From Novipirellula sp052161655 (GTDB lineage: Bacteria > Planctomycetota > Planctomycetia > Pirellulales > Pirellulaceae), in NCBI RefSeq assembly GCF_052161655.1, contig NZ_CP197418.1:3410001-3474000 (forward strand): DNA of 64,000 nt. The letters run 5' to 3'. This document shows positions 17,901 to 26,130 of this stretch, piece after piece; within the stretch, counting starts at the first letter, position 1; every line of letters starts with the position of its first letter. Both the position numbers and the translations under genes were made by a program. Below the pieces are notes generated by a model. It was not told the origin of the DNA. It saw only the letters and a list, made by a program, of their open reading frames with translations, and made no database searches.

Positions 17901-18761
17901 ACCATCGCCAGTCACAAACACTTCGCCATTGAGTGCCAAGATTCCTTGGCATGATTTGACTTTGTCACAATATGTACGCACGAACTCGGGAACACCGTCT
18001 TCATCACGATCAAAGACAAGCAGCAGTGGCCCGTTTTCCTGAGAAACGATGATGTGTCCAAACTCGTTGAACGTCATGGCGATGACCGAGCCGACTTGCT
18101 CGTCATCGAGGACGCGTTGAACGCCGAAGCCACGTTGAATCTGAAAACGTTCGCGTTGATCGGTCTGCTCGGCAACTTTGACATTTTCGTCCTGGTCCCA
18201 TGGCACGGTATCGCCAAGTTCACCAAACGATGATGCACTTCCCCAAAGTCGGTCGTTGTGCAAGACCGTTTCCCAAGTGGCAACTTCTTCGGTGCTAGTT
18301 CGCCATGAAGGATCGCTGCTGAATGTGTACCATTTGTCAGTGCCGTCGGGCAAAACGGAGACGCGAGCTGCCAGGGCGGCTTTGTCACCGTGAGTATTCA
18401 CTACGCGGATCGCGACAATATTCCGGCCCACTTCCAAGTGATCGGTGATGTCGTATTCGTCGATTTGACGTGACGATTGGCCGGTGCCGATTTTGCGACC
18501 GTTGACGTACAGTTCGTACTCGTCGTCGGCTGCAATCTCGATCTGTCCTTTGGCGGGGACTTTCAGGTTCAAGGGCTTGCGAAACAAGCACGTTGCACCC
18601 TCTTTGATGGGGGTGTCGATTGTGGTGTTGTCAGCCCAAATCCATTGAGCCTCCGCTGCCGATAGCGTCGCACCAGCGCTGGAGGATACCAGCACCACAA
18701 ATAGGGTCGTTGCAATCCGTAAAGAACAAGATCGCGCGAACGATTTGGAGTAGCCTTCCAT
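14937..18761 (-). CDS. Membrane-bound dehydrogenase-like / HEAT / c-type cytochrome protein (PVC type)
   Basis: 1274 residues with a signal peptide (about 1-36). After it comes a carbohydrate-binding-like beta domain (about 37-160, DDEYELYVNGRKIG), then a glucose/sorbosone dehydrogenase-like propeller (about 210-580, EHGAHGLQLGPDGMIYV). A long helical region with HEAT-type repeats covers about 600-1090. A C-terminal c-type haem domain has CDQCH at about 1140 (FVKSRCDQCHRQGQTGKAIG) and ends with the PSGLLDELSLKEIGDL motif typical of TIGR02603. Such giant periplasmic proteins abound in planctomycetes and are thought to oxidise sugars or alcohols, passing electrons to the haem; substrate unknown. 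Only one CxxCH is visible. Confidence 0.92.
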   Translation of the reverse strand: MEGYSKSFARSCSLRIATTLFVVLVSSSAGATLSAAEAQWIWADNTTIDTPIKEGATCLFRKPLNLKVPAKGQIEIAADDEYELYVNGRKIGTGQSSRQIDEYDITDHLEVGRNIVAIRVVNTHGDKAALAARVSVLPDGTDKWYTFSSDPSWRTSTEEVATWETVLHNDRLWGSASSFGELGDTVPWDQDENVKVAEQTDQRERFQIQRGFGVQRVLDDEQVGSVIAMTFNEFGHIIVSQENGPLLLVFDRDEDGVPEFVRTYCDKVKSCQGILALNGEVFVTGDGPDGHALYRLTDADRNGSLEKVRAIVKFKGPVGEHGAHGLQLGPDGMIYVTLGSHTHAMGKTGPGETYNDSYEGDILPRYEDPSGHAVGVKAPGGTIIRTNIEGSIVERVAGGTRNVYDLAFHSAGGMFVHDSDMEADIGTAWYRPTALFDVTEGAEFGWRTGWAKWPEHFVDRLPNLLDTGRGSPTGAISYEHYMYPVRYQNTLFLADWSEGRILNVRLKKRGSGYIADSEVFLKGQPLNVTDLDVGPDGGLYFSTGGRGTSGGVYRVVYKGEIPERMKNLGSGIAAAVRQPQIGSAWARQEIASIKRELGSEWGQLVAGVAYSDDNPPHYRVRALDLMELFGPVPNEELIMELSRSPNEAVRARAAAVMGMHPSSKTGPRLSEMLSDQDPHVQRAVCEAMLRSGKMPETVDPIFELLASDDRTLAFTARRVLERTHLNLWRDEVLKSDDTRISVLGMLALINADPTEANAIEVLARISEMMTGFLSDADFADALRLAEVALHRGKVPPSKVTAFRDQIAEEFPAGDNRMNHSLIRLAAYLNAEQVADRALTFIESDAPSEDRSLVAMCLQFLSKEWDAEQRFRILKFYENAAGQSTAGSLSMYLANVTRDFAQSLSDDDVEAILDQGSVWRNAALAAIFKLPRPIDKETAAKLIELDRKLVEEPQHGDVERRLRTGITAMLATCKDKSAGDYLRAVWRSEPDRRSLVAMALAQDPEGENWDYLVRSLNILDDQTSGDVLSALKSVAIATDDPMAIRQLILLGVRAQENEQGFEGVEQLLEHWTGMQRPEGAKMSMAPWQKWFAKTYPDRPEAVLPNADDSRWDLDQLITYLESDTGRYGDSNHGREMFVKSRCDQCHRQGQTGKAIGPDLTSIARRFTKREILESILYPAHIVSDQYASKKVLTLDGKVLVGLVTTQSDGTLLVRDSNNRIASVEESQVDQILPSTSSVMPSGLLDELSLKEIGDLMSYMGVIPELEVASKEDNLR

Positions 18762-18887
18762 GGCAATTCGTTATCTCGGGAGGGGATCGGTTGGGTTCAG
18801 ACCATGCAGGTCGTTTTGGAGGTTAGGTAGGATTCGCAGACAAAGCAATAGAGAAAAATTTCCCCCCAAAGTGAGTCAACCGGTTCC

Positions 18888-19634
18888 CTACGCGTCTGCT
18901 TTCTCTTCAGCGGCCTTCTCTTCGGCAGCACTGGGTCTTAGATAGCGAGGCACCAAAGCGAATGGATCGGTGAACATCGATTGGCGTGCGGCACGAAGGG
19001 CGACGAGACCGACGCCAAATGCATCGACTGCGGTACGCGGTTGTAAGCGAGCGGCGTACTTTGCAAAGGGTTTGCTATCGCCCGCGATACTTACTTGCGA
19101 TTCATCCGCAGATGTAAGCAATTCGGCCCAAACGTCTCCGCTGACGATGTCGACCGACGATGGGCAGGGAGTCCACGTGGAGGGAATCGCGGTCAAATCG
19201 GGCAGGATTTCGCCGTGACTAAACTGTCCGGTGAAAACTTGTCCTCGATAGGCGTCCAAACCAACCCGCAATACTTCCAAATTGGGCGTTTCGGAAAATA
19301 CCACGGCCGCGACCGACGCAAGCGAATCGACAGCGACAAGCGGCAATTGCAGGGCATAACTCAACATCTTTGCCGCGGTCACGCCGATGCGAAGGCCAGT
19401 AAAGGATCCTGGCCCGGCGGCAACCGAGACAAAATCAATCGTTTTTTTTTCAGCCCGGCTCCACGCCAACATTTCGTCGAGAACCGGACCGATCGCTGCA
19501 GCAGTGCGTATTTGCTCACCTATTTGGCGTTGCATCAGCACATCTTCGCCGCTCATCAGTACAGCCGAACCGGACCGCCCCGTGGTTTCGATGGCCAATT
19601 GAATCGGCAATTCACGAGAAATTCCGGCTGTCAT
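18888..19634 (-). CDS. tsaB: tRNA threonylcarbamoyladenosine biosynthesis protein TsaB
   Basis: 248 residues. The ASKHA-fold N-terminal half has LAIETTGRSGSAVL and the family signature SVAAGPGSFTGLRIGV (about 70-86). TsaB is the non-catalytic partner that scaffolds TsaD in making t6A37 on ANN-decoding tRNAs in the cytoplasm. The C-terminal part ends in a Glu/Lys/Ala-rich tail (AAEEKAAEEKADA), a low-complexity addition. tsaD, tsaE and rimI are not adjacent. The cytochrome gene follows after 126 bp on the same strand. The ATG start at 19634 leaves about ten residues before the first strand. Confidence 0.93.
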   Translation of the reverse strand: MTAGISRELPIQLAIETTGRSGSAVLMSGEDVLMQRQIGEQIRTAAAIGPVLDEMLAWSRAEKKTIDFVSVAAGPGSFTGLRIGVTAAKMLSYALQLPLVAVDSLASVAAVVFSETPNLEVLRVGLDAYRGQVFTGQFSHGEILPDLTAIPSTWTPCPSSVDIVSGDVWAELLTSADESQVSIAGDSKPFAKYAARLQPRTAVDAFGVGLVALRAARQSMFTDPFALVPRYLRPSAAEEKAAEEKADA

Positions 19635-20005
19635 GATCGTTTTGTGTTACAGAAACGGGGGAGCGTGGGCAAATAACGGCAGCGAAATGCCCGCAGGCAA
19701 ATCCTTGCAATTCCGCTGCATTGCCTATGATCCCCACAATGTAACTCATTCGGTAGACTTGATAATGCCGGACGGGGTTGCTTCGAAGCGAGGAAATCTT
19801 GTCAGAAGCAAAATACTTGGGATTGCCGAAAAAAAACGCATTAAACTACACTTCGGGCTTGGCATTCCCATGTTACGTTTTGCACAAAGGGGCGAGTGCG
19901 AAACGGTGAATCAAAACATCTCCGCTTTGAGATCTTAGAGTCGCGTCGTTTCGTCCCCGTCAACCGTTTTCCCTGTTCCATTGCTCTCCACCTCCGAGTC
20001 TTTTA
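19635..20005. other. 371-bp divergent intergenic region
   Basis: Lies between tsaB (minus) and the first phosphoesterase gene (plus), and so must contain both promoters. A 101-codon plus frame (19633-19938) has no recognisable domain and overlaps the tsaB start; it is not credited. Confidence 0.5.
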
Positions 20006-20764
20006 GTGAAACGCGCGCTGATCAGTGACATTCACGGCAACCTTGAAGCACTGAATGCAGTGTTGGCCGACATTAAGACGGTTGGTGTCGATGAGATCTT
20101 TTGTCTTGGCGACATCATCGGTTATGGTCCGAATCCATGCGAATGCCTGGACTTGGTCATGAAGAGTTGTCTTGCCACGATCTTGGGCAACCACGACCAA
20201 GCCGCGTTGTTTGATCCCGAGGGTTTCAACCCGATGGCTCTTCAAGCGATTTACTGGACACGTGACCAGTTAGACAATGGCCCAGGATCGGCTCAGCAGG
20301 TCAACACTCGATGGGACTTTCTTGGTGAGTTGCCTCGTCAGTTGGACCGCGACGAATATCGCTTTGTTCATGGTTCGCCTCGCGATCCCACCAACGAATA
20401 CGTCTTTCCCGAAGACATTTTCAACCAGCGAAAAATGGAAATGTTGTTCGCAAAGCTTGAGCATGTTTGCTTCATGGGACACACCCATTTGCCTGGTGTG
20501 TTTACCACCGAGTGCGAGTTTGTTTCCCCAGCGGAATGCGACTACGTCTACCATTTAGGGACGCATAAAGCGATGATTAACGTTGGTAGCGTCGGTCAAC
20601 CGCGTGACGAAGACAATCGAGCTTGCTACGCAATTCTTGATACCGATGCGAAAACGGTCACCTATCGACGCGTCGAATATGATTTCAACGTGACGGCGAA
20701 CAAGATTTACGCGATCCCGGAATTGTCCGATGCTTTGGGCGATCGAATCAAGCACGGACGATAG
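20006..20764 (+). CDS. Metallophosphoesterase, tandem copy 1
   Basis: 252 residues with all calcineurin-like phosphoesterase motifs: SDIHGNLEAL (about 7-16), CLGDIIGYGP, LGNHDQAALFD, FVHGSPRDPTNEY and FMGHTHLPGVF, then INVGSVGQPRD. These bind two metal ions and hydrolyse phosphomono- or diesters. The layout matches the YfcE-like/PF12850 group, whose targets include diadenosine tetraphosphate or phosphoproteins in other lineages; the substrate here is unknown. Start is GTG at 20006, directly before the first motif. The next gene is a paralogue of identical length, so a local duplication is evident. Confidence 0.9.
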   Translation: MKRALISDIHGNLEALNAVLADIKTVGVDEIFCLGDIIGYGPNPCECLDLVMKSCLATILGNHDQAALFDPEGFNPMALQAIYWTRDQLDNGPGSAQQVNTRWDFLGELPRQLDRDEYRFVHGSPRDPTNEYVFPEDIFNQRKMEMLFAKLEHVCFMGHTHLPGVFTTECEFVSPAECDYVYHLGTHKAMINVGSVGQPRDEDNRACYAILDTDAKTVTYRRVEYDFNVTANKIYAIPELSDALGDRIKHGR

Positions 20765-20874
20765 CGAGCGTTCTAGGTGACGCGAGAACGGATTTGGCGT
20801 TAAGATTACGATGATTCTTTTCAGGACAGATCGTTCGCTGGATCGTTTTTCCGTTTTTAACCTGAGTTTTTAAA

Positions 20875-21633
20875 TTGACCCGGACCGCCATTCTTAGTGA
20901 TATCCACGGCAACCTCGCTGCCTTGCGAGCAGTACTCGCCGATGTTGAGTCCAATGATGTGGATCGCATCGTGTGTCTTGGCGACGTCGTCGGTTACGGT
21001 CCTCAGCCATGTGCATGCCTAGATCAAGCGATCGAGTTTGACTTTTGCGTGCTCGGCAACCACGACAGCAGTGCGTTGTTTGACCCCGAAGGCTTCAACG
21101 TCGCCGCGGAACAGGCAATCTTTTGGACCCGCGCCCAACTGGAATGTGGCCGAGACGGGCCCGAAGCGAGTCGACGGCGGATGGAATTCCTGTGCAAATT
21201 GCCTCGCACCGTGCGCGAAGGAGGGGTGTTGTTCGTTCACGGTTCGCCTCGCAGTCCTACGAACGAGTACGTCTTCCCGGAAGACACTCAGAATGGCAAA
21301 AAGATGGAAAAGCTGTTTTCCATGATCCCGCATCTTTGTTTCCAAGGTCACACGCACGTACCGGGGATTTTTACCCCCGATTTGCGATTCGTTCGACCAA
21401 TGGAATTGGCTGGTGGTTACAGCGTTGCCGATAAAACGCAGCGGTTGATGATCAACGTCGGCAGCGTCGGGCAACCACGAGACGGTGATTCGCGAAGCTG
21501 TTATGTATTGTACGACGAAGAAGTAATCGAATTCCGCCGCGTAGAATACGACATCGAAGAAACGGTCAAAGAGATCGAAGCGGAACCGGAACTCGATAAC
21601 TTTCTCGGTTATCGTTTACGCGAAGGCCGCTAG
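20875..21633 (+). CDS. Metallophosphoesterase, tandem copy 2
   Basis: 252 residues, the same length as copy 1 and alignable to it throughout: LSDIHGNLAALRAVLADV, CLGDVVGYGPQPCACLD, LGNHDSSALFDPEGFN, FVHGSPRSPTNEYVFPED, QGHTHVPGIF and INVGSVGQPRDGD. The metal ligands are intact, so the enzyme should be active. Divergence lies mainly between motifs and at the C-terminus (EETVKEIEAEPELDNFLGYR). Start is TTG at 20875; no ATG is available upstream of the first motif. The gap between the two copies is 110 bp. The shared double-Cys segment (NPCECLD in copy 1, QPCACLD here) is unusual and may mark a subfamily. Confidence 0.9.
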   Translation: MTRTAILSDIHGNLAALRAVLADVESNDVDRIVCLGDVVGYGPQPCACLDQAIEFDFCVLGNHDSSALFDPEGFNVAAEQAIFWTRAQLECGRDGPEASRRRMEFLCKLPRTVREGGVLFVHGSPRSPTNEYVFPEDTQNGKKMEKLFSMIPHLCFQGHTHVPGIFTPDLRFVRPMELAGGYSVADKTQRLMINVGSVGQPRDGDSRSCYVLYDEEVIEFRRVEYDIEETVKEIEAEPELDNFLGYRLREGR

Positions 21634-21658
21634 GAATCGGGCTGATACAACGCAGTTT

Positions 21659-21787
21659 TAAGCAGTTAGGCAGAAGTCTTTCAGCAAATTGGCCGTTTTG
21701 GCGCTAGCCCCGGTTCCGGCGCTGAACCGGGGCTATCGCCCAAACGGCTAACGGGATTTCACCCAATGTTTCCTGCCTAATTGCTTA
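21659..21787. repeat. Long palindromic element, plain form (A)
   Basis: Outer arms TAAGCAGTTAGGCAG (21659-21673) and CTGCCTAATTGCTTA (21773-21787) match in 14 of 15 positions. An inner perfect stem AGCCCCGGTT/AACCGGGGCT lies at 21706-21715 and 21725-21734. The last three bases supply the stop codon of the minus-strand carboxypeptidase gene. Related to 23303-23551 and 33874-34033. Confidence 0.8.
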
Positions 21788-23071
21788 CTTACGATAACTG
21801 AGTAGCGTTTGCATCATCTCTTCGGCACTGACGCGAGACAGCTTTGCGATGTCCTCGCGATCGGTATTGTCGCCGAACTCGTAGGTCACTGCGGCGACAT
21901 TCAGCACGCGATCGACCCAGGCCTTGGATGTCGTTCGCTTGGAATTGTGCGTTTTGTCGAGGTTCACCGAATAAGAGGGCAACCGCTGGTCAAACCGGTT
22001 CAACCAGGTCGCGGTGAAATTTTTGGGGAACATGTTGTCGACGTCTTGAGTGAGATAAAAAACGTCTTCGTAAGTGGAGTGAAAATCCAGTACGAGATAC
22101 AGCGAGTTGTGGCCACGACTCTTCAGGTCCAGTAATTCTTTTCGCAGCACCCGCGTTTCGGGCTGGCGAAATGGCCCCCAATCGCGGTTCAAATCGACGC
22201 TGTTCGCATTGCACCGCCATCGTCCTTGATCCACCCCATCAGGGTTCGCGTTGGGCACGACGACGACGTGAAACGAGCGACGAAACCGTTCCGCCAACTC
22301 TGTTTTTGTCGCGATCGCTTCAGCAAACCGCATCAGCCCAATCGCGCCGGTGGTTTCCGGCGGATGAAGTCGCCCCATGATGAAGACATAACCGGGTGAC
22401 TCCGCTTTCGCGTCACCAATGACCAGCTTGGAAATCGGACGCCCTTCGACACTGCTGCCACACACAGAGCGGGTCACGTAGGGCAGCGTCGCCAATTTCT
22501 CGGACCATCGCTCGGTATCTTCGTTTGAAATGAGTTCTTGTGCCGAGACCCATAATATCTCGGGACCGACATCCATCTGCAACACGAGTTCGGCTCCGCT
22601 AGGGTGCACCGAAGAAACCAAGTGCTGGCCATCTCGCCAAACGATTCCGTCATTGCTGATACGGGGCGTGTATCGATGAGTCCCGCCTTCGTAACGCAGA
22701 TGCATCTTGATGTTACGCGTCTCGCTCGAGCGAACGCGGAACGCGTACCACGCGCTGTTGTTAATCGGCTTGCGTTCCGGACGAACGACCAACTCATACT
22801 GGTTCGGCGTGATCTCGAAACATTCGTTGAGTCGACCTCCACAAAAATCGCTATCGATTTGAATGGATTGGTCCAGTGACTGAAACGTGGTCGTGGCGAT
22901 CGAGGGATCGAGAGGATGCAGCGAGGCAGAGACAGTCGATTTTGGCGTTACTTCGACGCCCGTGGCTGGCACCGTATCGACAAAAAGTAGTAGATAGAGA
23001 GATAGTGAACCGAGAGGAATTGCTAATAGACCGGTAACGTGCAAACGGCGAAAACCAGTAGGACCGTGCAT
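21785..23071 (-). CDS. Secreted M14-family zinc carboxypeptidase
   Basis: 428 residues. The N-terminus carries a signal sequence or membrane anchor (hydrophobic about 13-34). A beta-rich domain (about 60-190, with RPINNSAWYAFRVRS-like strands: INNSAWYAFRV) resembles the N-domain of cytosolic-carboxypeptidase-like M14 enzymes. The peptidase domain follows: zinc ligands in GRLHPPETTG (HPPE in place of the more usual HxxE context), substrate-binding NSVDLNRDWGPF, a third zinc ligand in DFHSTYED, and the catalytic Glu probably in VTYEFGDNTDRE near 400. It should remove C-terminal residues from peptides outside the cytoplasm. Its stop codon lies in palindromic element A. Confidence 0.88.
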   Translation of the reverse strand: MHGPTGFRRLHVTGLLAIPLGSLSLYLLLFVDTVPATGVEVTPKSTVSASLHPLDPSIATTTFQSLDQSIQIDSDFCGGRLNECFEITPNQYELVVRPERKPINNSAWYAFRVRSSETRNIKMHLRYEGGTHRYTPRISNDGIVWRDGQHLVSSVHPSGAELVLQMDVGPEILWVSAQELISNEDTERWSEKLATLPYVTRSVCGSSVEGRPISKLVIGDAKAESPGYVFIMGRLHPPETTGAIGLMRFAEAIATKTELAERFRRSFHVVVVPNANPDGVDQGRWRCNANSVDLNRDWGPFRQPETRVLRKELLDLKSRGHNSLYLVLDFHSTYEDVFYLTQDVDNMFPKNFTATWLNRFDQRLPSYSVNLDKTHNSKRTTSKAWVDRVLNVAAVTYEFGDNTDREDIAKLSRVSAEEMMQTLLSYRK

Positions 23072-23302
23072 AGCAAATTCTCCGGGAGGCGGTTCCTTAG
23101 TACTTACAACTCTTTCAGATCAATTACCCATTGGGACTGAGAACTCGAACGAACGGCATCTAAACAGGGGATTCCAGCGAATTATCGAGACTTTAATCGG
23201 ATTGTGACGGTCCTAAGCAGGTCAAAATGAGTCATTCCAAATAATGATCTGAGCCGACGGCGCTAGCCGCGGGCATGTTTCCCGCAATATTGACGTTCAC
23301 CG

Positions 23303-23551
23303 CTTTCAGTAAACTGGCCGTTCTTACGCTAGCCCCGGTTTCGGCGCTAGCGTCCAAACGCAACGCTGTGAAGTATTTAGAGACGGCAAATTACGGCATT
23401 TGCGTTCCGTCGCTACGCTCGCCAGAGCGTGGATGGTTGCCGGCCAATACGAATCACCACCTTCTGACGAACGTAGCTACGAGAAAATGCTTCACAGTGT
23501 TGGCCCAAACGGCTAACGGGATTTCCCCCAATGATTCCTGCCTACCTGCTT
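23303..23551. repeat. Long palindromic element with nested insert (B)
   Basis: The outer parts, 23303-23360 (CTTTCAGTAAACTGGCCGTT) and 23503-23551 (CCCAAACGGCTAACGGGATT), match element A, and a 142-bp insert with inverted ends (23361-23502) separates them. It lies downstream of the response regulator gene (minus). Confidence 0.8.
23361..23502. mobile_element. MITE-like insert with 13-bp inverted ends
   Basis: Begins CAACGCTGTGAAG and ends CTTCACAGTGTTG (12 of 13 complementary). It contains the GCTACGCTCGCCAGAGCGTGG core that recurs at 46825-46846 and, inverted, at 33985-34018. No coding capacity. No clear target-site duplication could be assigned by eye. Confidence 0.6.
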
Positions 23552-23609
23552 CCAATCGTATCTATGTTCGACGTTATTATAATTCAACAAAACCTTATGT
23601 GTTTTTATA

Positions 23610-24314
23610 TTATTCGAACCGGTAACCCACGCCATATACCGTTTGAATGATTTGCGGATGTTTGGGATCCGCTTCAATTCGCTTTCGCAACTGGCTGATG
23701 GTTTGATCGAGCGTTCGCGTATTGAGCGGGTGTGTCTCTTGCCACGCCACTCGAAAAAGCTCATCGCGGTCGACCACTTCGCCAGGCTTACTCGCCAGCA
23801 GTTGCAAGATCCGCAGCTCACGAACGGTCAATTCGATTGCCTCGTCATCCCGCATCGCACGCATTTTCTTTGGCATCACACGGAGTGTTCCCATCTTGAA
23901 ATCATGCTCAGGAAGCGAAACGTGATCCGCTGCGATCTCGAAGCCACGAATACTTCGGCGAGCGATCGCGCGAATGCGAGCGACGACTTCTTTGGCGCCA
24001 AAAGGTTTTGCGATGTAGTCATCTGCACCTAGTTCGAGCCCCACAACTTTGTCAATTTCTTCGGCCTTGGCGGTGATGAACAAGATAGGCATCGTCGGAT
24101 CGACGCTCCGGAAATGGCGACAAAGGTCATAGCCACTTAGCCCAGGCATCATCACGTCCAAGCACGCGAATTGAGGTCGATCGCGATCGAACAAACATTT
24201 GGCCTGATGCCCATCGGCAGCTTCCGCCACCGAGTGCCCCTCCGCTCTCAAAATTTCGGCGAGTGCAGCTCGGGTATGAGGATCATCTTCGGCGATCAAT
24301 ATTTTGAGTTGCAT
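23610..24314 (-). CDS. OmpR/PhoB-family response regulator
   Basis: 234 residues. Receiver domain about 1-120: acidic pocket EDD at 9-11, phospho-acceptor Asp53 in CLDVMMPGLSGYDL, conserved Thr/Ser in LFITAKA and Lys in DDYIAKPFG. The winged-helix DNA-binding domain is at about 140-232 (ELTVRELRILQLLASKPGEV, then TRTLDQTISQLRKRIE and VYGVGYRFE). It should be phosphorylated by the histidine kinase encoded 60 bp upstream on the same strand and act as a transcription factor. An order of kinase first and regulator second is less common than the reverse. Palindrome element B lies downstream. Confidence 0.96.
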   Translation of the reverse strand: MQLKILIAEDDPHTRAALAEILRAEGHSVAEAADGHQAKCLFDRDRPQFACLDVMMPGLSGYDLCRHFRSVDPTMPILFITAKAEEIDKVVGLELGADDYIAKPFGAKEVVARIRAIARRSIRGFEIAADHVSLPEHDFKMGTLRVMPKKMRAMRDDEAIELTVRELRILQLLASKPGEVVDRDELFRVAWQETHPLNTRTLDQTISQLRKRIEADPKHPQIIQTVYGVGYRFE

Positions 24315-24374
24315 GAGACTGTTGTTTGGTGTTTCCCTTGGTGATTCGCCCGAGCTCGGGTTCGAAAGCCTGTT

Positions 24375-26027
24375 CTAATTATCGACTGCGATTCTCAGCT
24401 CAAAATGAGTTCCGACGTCGGAGTGTCGAATGATTAATCGCCCGCCATGTCGCTCGGCAGCGATTTTTGCGATGGCTAGGCCGATGCCGGTCCCGCTCGG
24501 GGCGTTGATCGAATCGTCCAAACGAAAGAAAGGGCGAAAGATTTTGCGGTGATACCGCCGCGGAATTCCAGGGCCGCGGTCCGCAACCTCGATCACGAGT
24601 TCGTTCGCATCGAGCTTTGACGCGACACGAACAAACTTTCCATCGGCCGCATACTTTTCGACATTGCTGAGCAAATTAACTAGCACCATTTCTAATATGT
24701 CCGGATCGACATTGAGCATTACATCCAAATTCGCATCACGCTCGACTTTGATACCTAATTCTTCGAAACGGGGCGTGAATTGTGCCAAAGTATTGTCGAT
24801 CACGGCATCAACATCGGTCGGTTTCCGCGACGGCGCGCGAACATTGTGTTCATCACGCACCATCTCTAAAACTCCGGAAACCAAGCGTCCTAGTCGCCGA
24901 CTTTCGCTGTCGATCACACTCAGTCGTCGCCCGATCGAATTGCCCAGTTCGCTCATGGGCATCTTTTCGAGATCCGATTCGGCGAGTTCAGCGTAGAGAC
25001 GGATATTGGTTAGCGGGGTTCGCAGTTCGTGCGAGACTTGCCCTGCAAAACTGACTCGATTTCGCGCAGCATGCATTTGTCGCTGGACACTTGTCATTAC
25101 ATATGCCCCGAGTGCTAACAACATCACGCCCAATCCCGTGATCGATAGGATCGTCGCGAGCGAATCGGAACGCGGCACTAATGGGGTCGCGTTGTTGTAC
25201 TGAAGTTTCCAATTAGACAACGGCGAAGATAGCGACACCGTTGCGATCGGGTCGTCTGTCGTTTCTAGATCGTCGCCCCAGCGATAAACGATCTGGCCCG
25301 CCTCATCCACGAGCGATGTGCAGCTTGCTGAGACGGCGGGTTCGATCGAATCGATGGAGGCAGCTGATTCCAATACGGTCAACGTTGGATTATCAGGAAG
25401 TTCCCCGATGAGCTCCGAAACCCAACGAGCACGCTCCAGCAGAACGCCAATTGAATCACCGTTACTCTTCAATAACCAGAGGATCAATTGGCTGCCTTCG
25501 TCCATGTACCACACCTGCCACCGAATGATCGTCGCGACCGGTTTTTCAGCGGACTTAGATGAACGCGAATTCGCTACTGATTGTTTTTTCGTGAGTGAGG
25601 CTTTGCTGGCCTGCGACCCGTTTTCCTTGATCTCGATATCGGGGTTACTTGCGATAATCGCTGGAAGTGCAGCGTAGAGCGCAATCGACTCGGGATCGTC
25701 CGCAACTGGTTTGGGCGGATAAACGATCACGCCTTTCGCATTGGCAAAGAAGCATTGGCGAACCGCTGGGTCATGCCGAGTGACCTCTTCTAAGTGGCCG
25801 ATCACATTGCCGGGACGTTCGAGCTTTTCTGTGATCCGCCGCGCTTGACCTGACAGCACTTCTGAGAGCGAGTGGTCGATCTCAACCAATCGCGATTCGA
25901 GCACTGACGTCAATTGCTGCTGAGCGGTTTCACGTTGCCGCCGCAGCAGTGATGACGTTCCCCAGCCCAGCAGCACCAGCGGCGCAGCGACAAGAACAAG
26001 CAGGGCAATCAGTAGCCGATGAGTCAT
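24375..26027 (-). CDS. Membrane sensor histidine kinase
   Basis: 550 residues. Two transmembrane segments (about 5-25 and 290-313) frame an extracytoplasmic sensor of about 265 residues with no domain I can name. The cytoplasmic part has HisKA with phospho-acceptor His333 (GQVSHELRTPLTNIR). An HATPase_c domain follows: N box LVNLLSNVEKYA, G1 ADRGPGIP, F box FRPFFRLDD, G2 GTGIGLAIAK. A HAMP domain is not evident; the second helix runs almost directly into HisKA. It is the probable partner of the regulator that follows. The region before the ATG reads CT-rich on the coding strand, so no Shine-Dalgarno is visible. Confidence 0.95.
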   Translation of the reverse strand: MTHRLLIALLVLVAAPLVLLGWGTSSLLRRQRETAQQQLTSVLESRLVEIDHSLSEVLSGQARRITEKLERPGNVIGHLEEVTRHDPAVRQCFFANAKGVIVYPPKPVADDPESIALYAALPAIIASNPDIEIKENGSQASKASLTKKQSVANSRSSKSAEKPVATIIRWQVWYMDEGSQLILWLLKSNGDSIGVLLERARWVSELIGELPDNPTLTVLESAASIDSIEPAVSASCTSLVDEAGQIVYRWGDDLETTDDPIATVSLSSPLSNWKLQYNNATPLVPRSDSLATILSITGLGVMLLALGAYVMTSVQRQMHAARNRVSFAGQVSHELRTPLTNIRLYAELAESDLEKMPMSELGNSIGRRLSVIDSESRRLGRLVSGVLEMVRDEHNVRAPSRKPTDVDAVIDNTLAQFTPRFEELGIKVERDANLDVMLNVDPDILEMVLVNLLSNVEKYAADGKFVRVASKLDANELVIEVADRGPGIPRRYHRKIFRPFFRLDDSINAPSGTGIGLAIAKIAAERHGGRLIIRHSDVGTHFELRIAVDN

Positions 26028-26040
26028 GGGGAGAGGAGCA

Positions 26041-26070
26041 GTGAGGAGTTGGGAGTGAGGAGTGAGGAGA
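26041..26070. repeat. Purine-rich short tandem repeat
   Basis: Imperfect repeats of GTGAGGAG/TTGGGAGTGAGGAG occupy this 30-bp stretch just upstream of the histidine kinase start (kinase on minus strand). Repeat number could vary between strains. Confidence 0.6.
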
Positions 26071-26130
26071 ACTCTCCAATTCTAATCAAAACGCCATCTT
26101 CTCGTTGTTTCGCTACTTACATCGCAAGCA

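Noticed and set aside
23361..23502. Possibility that the insert is a full insertion sequence
   Set aside because: Only 142 bp with no room for a transposase; at most a non-autonomous element.
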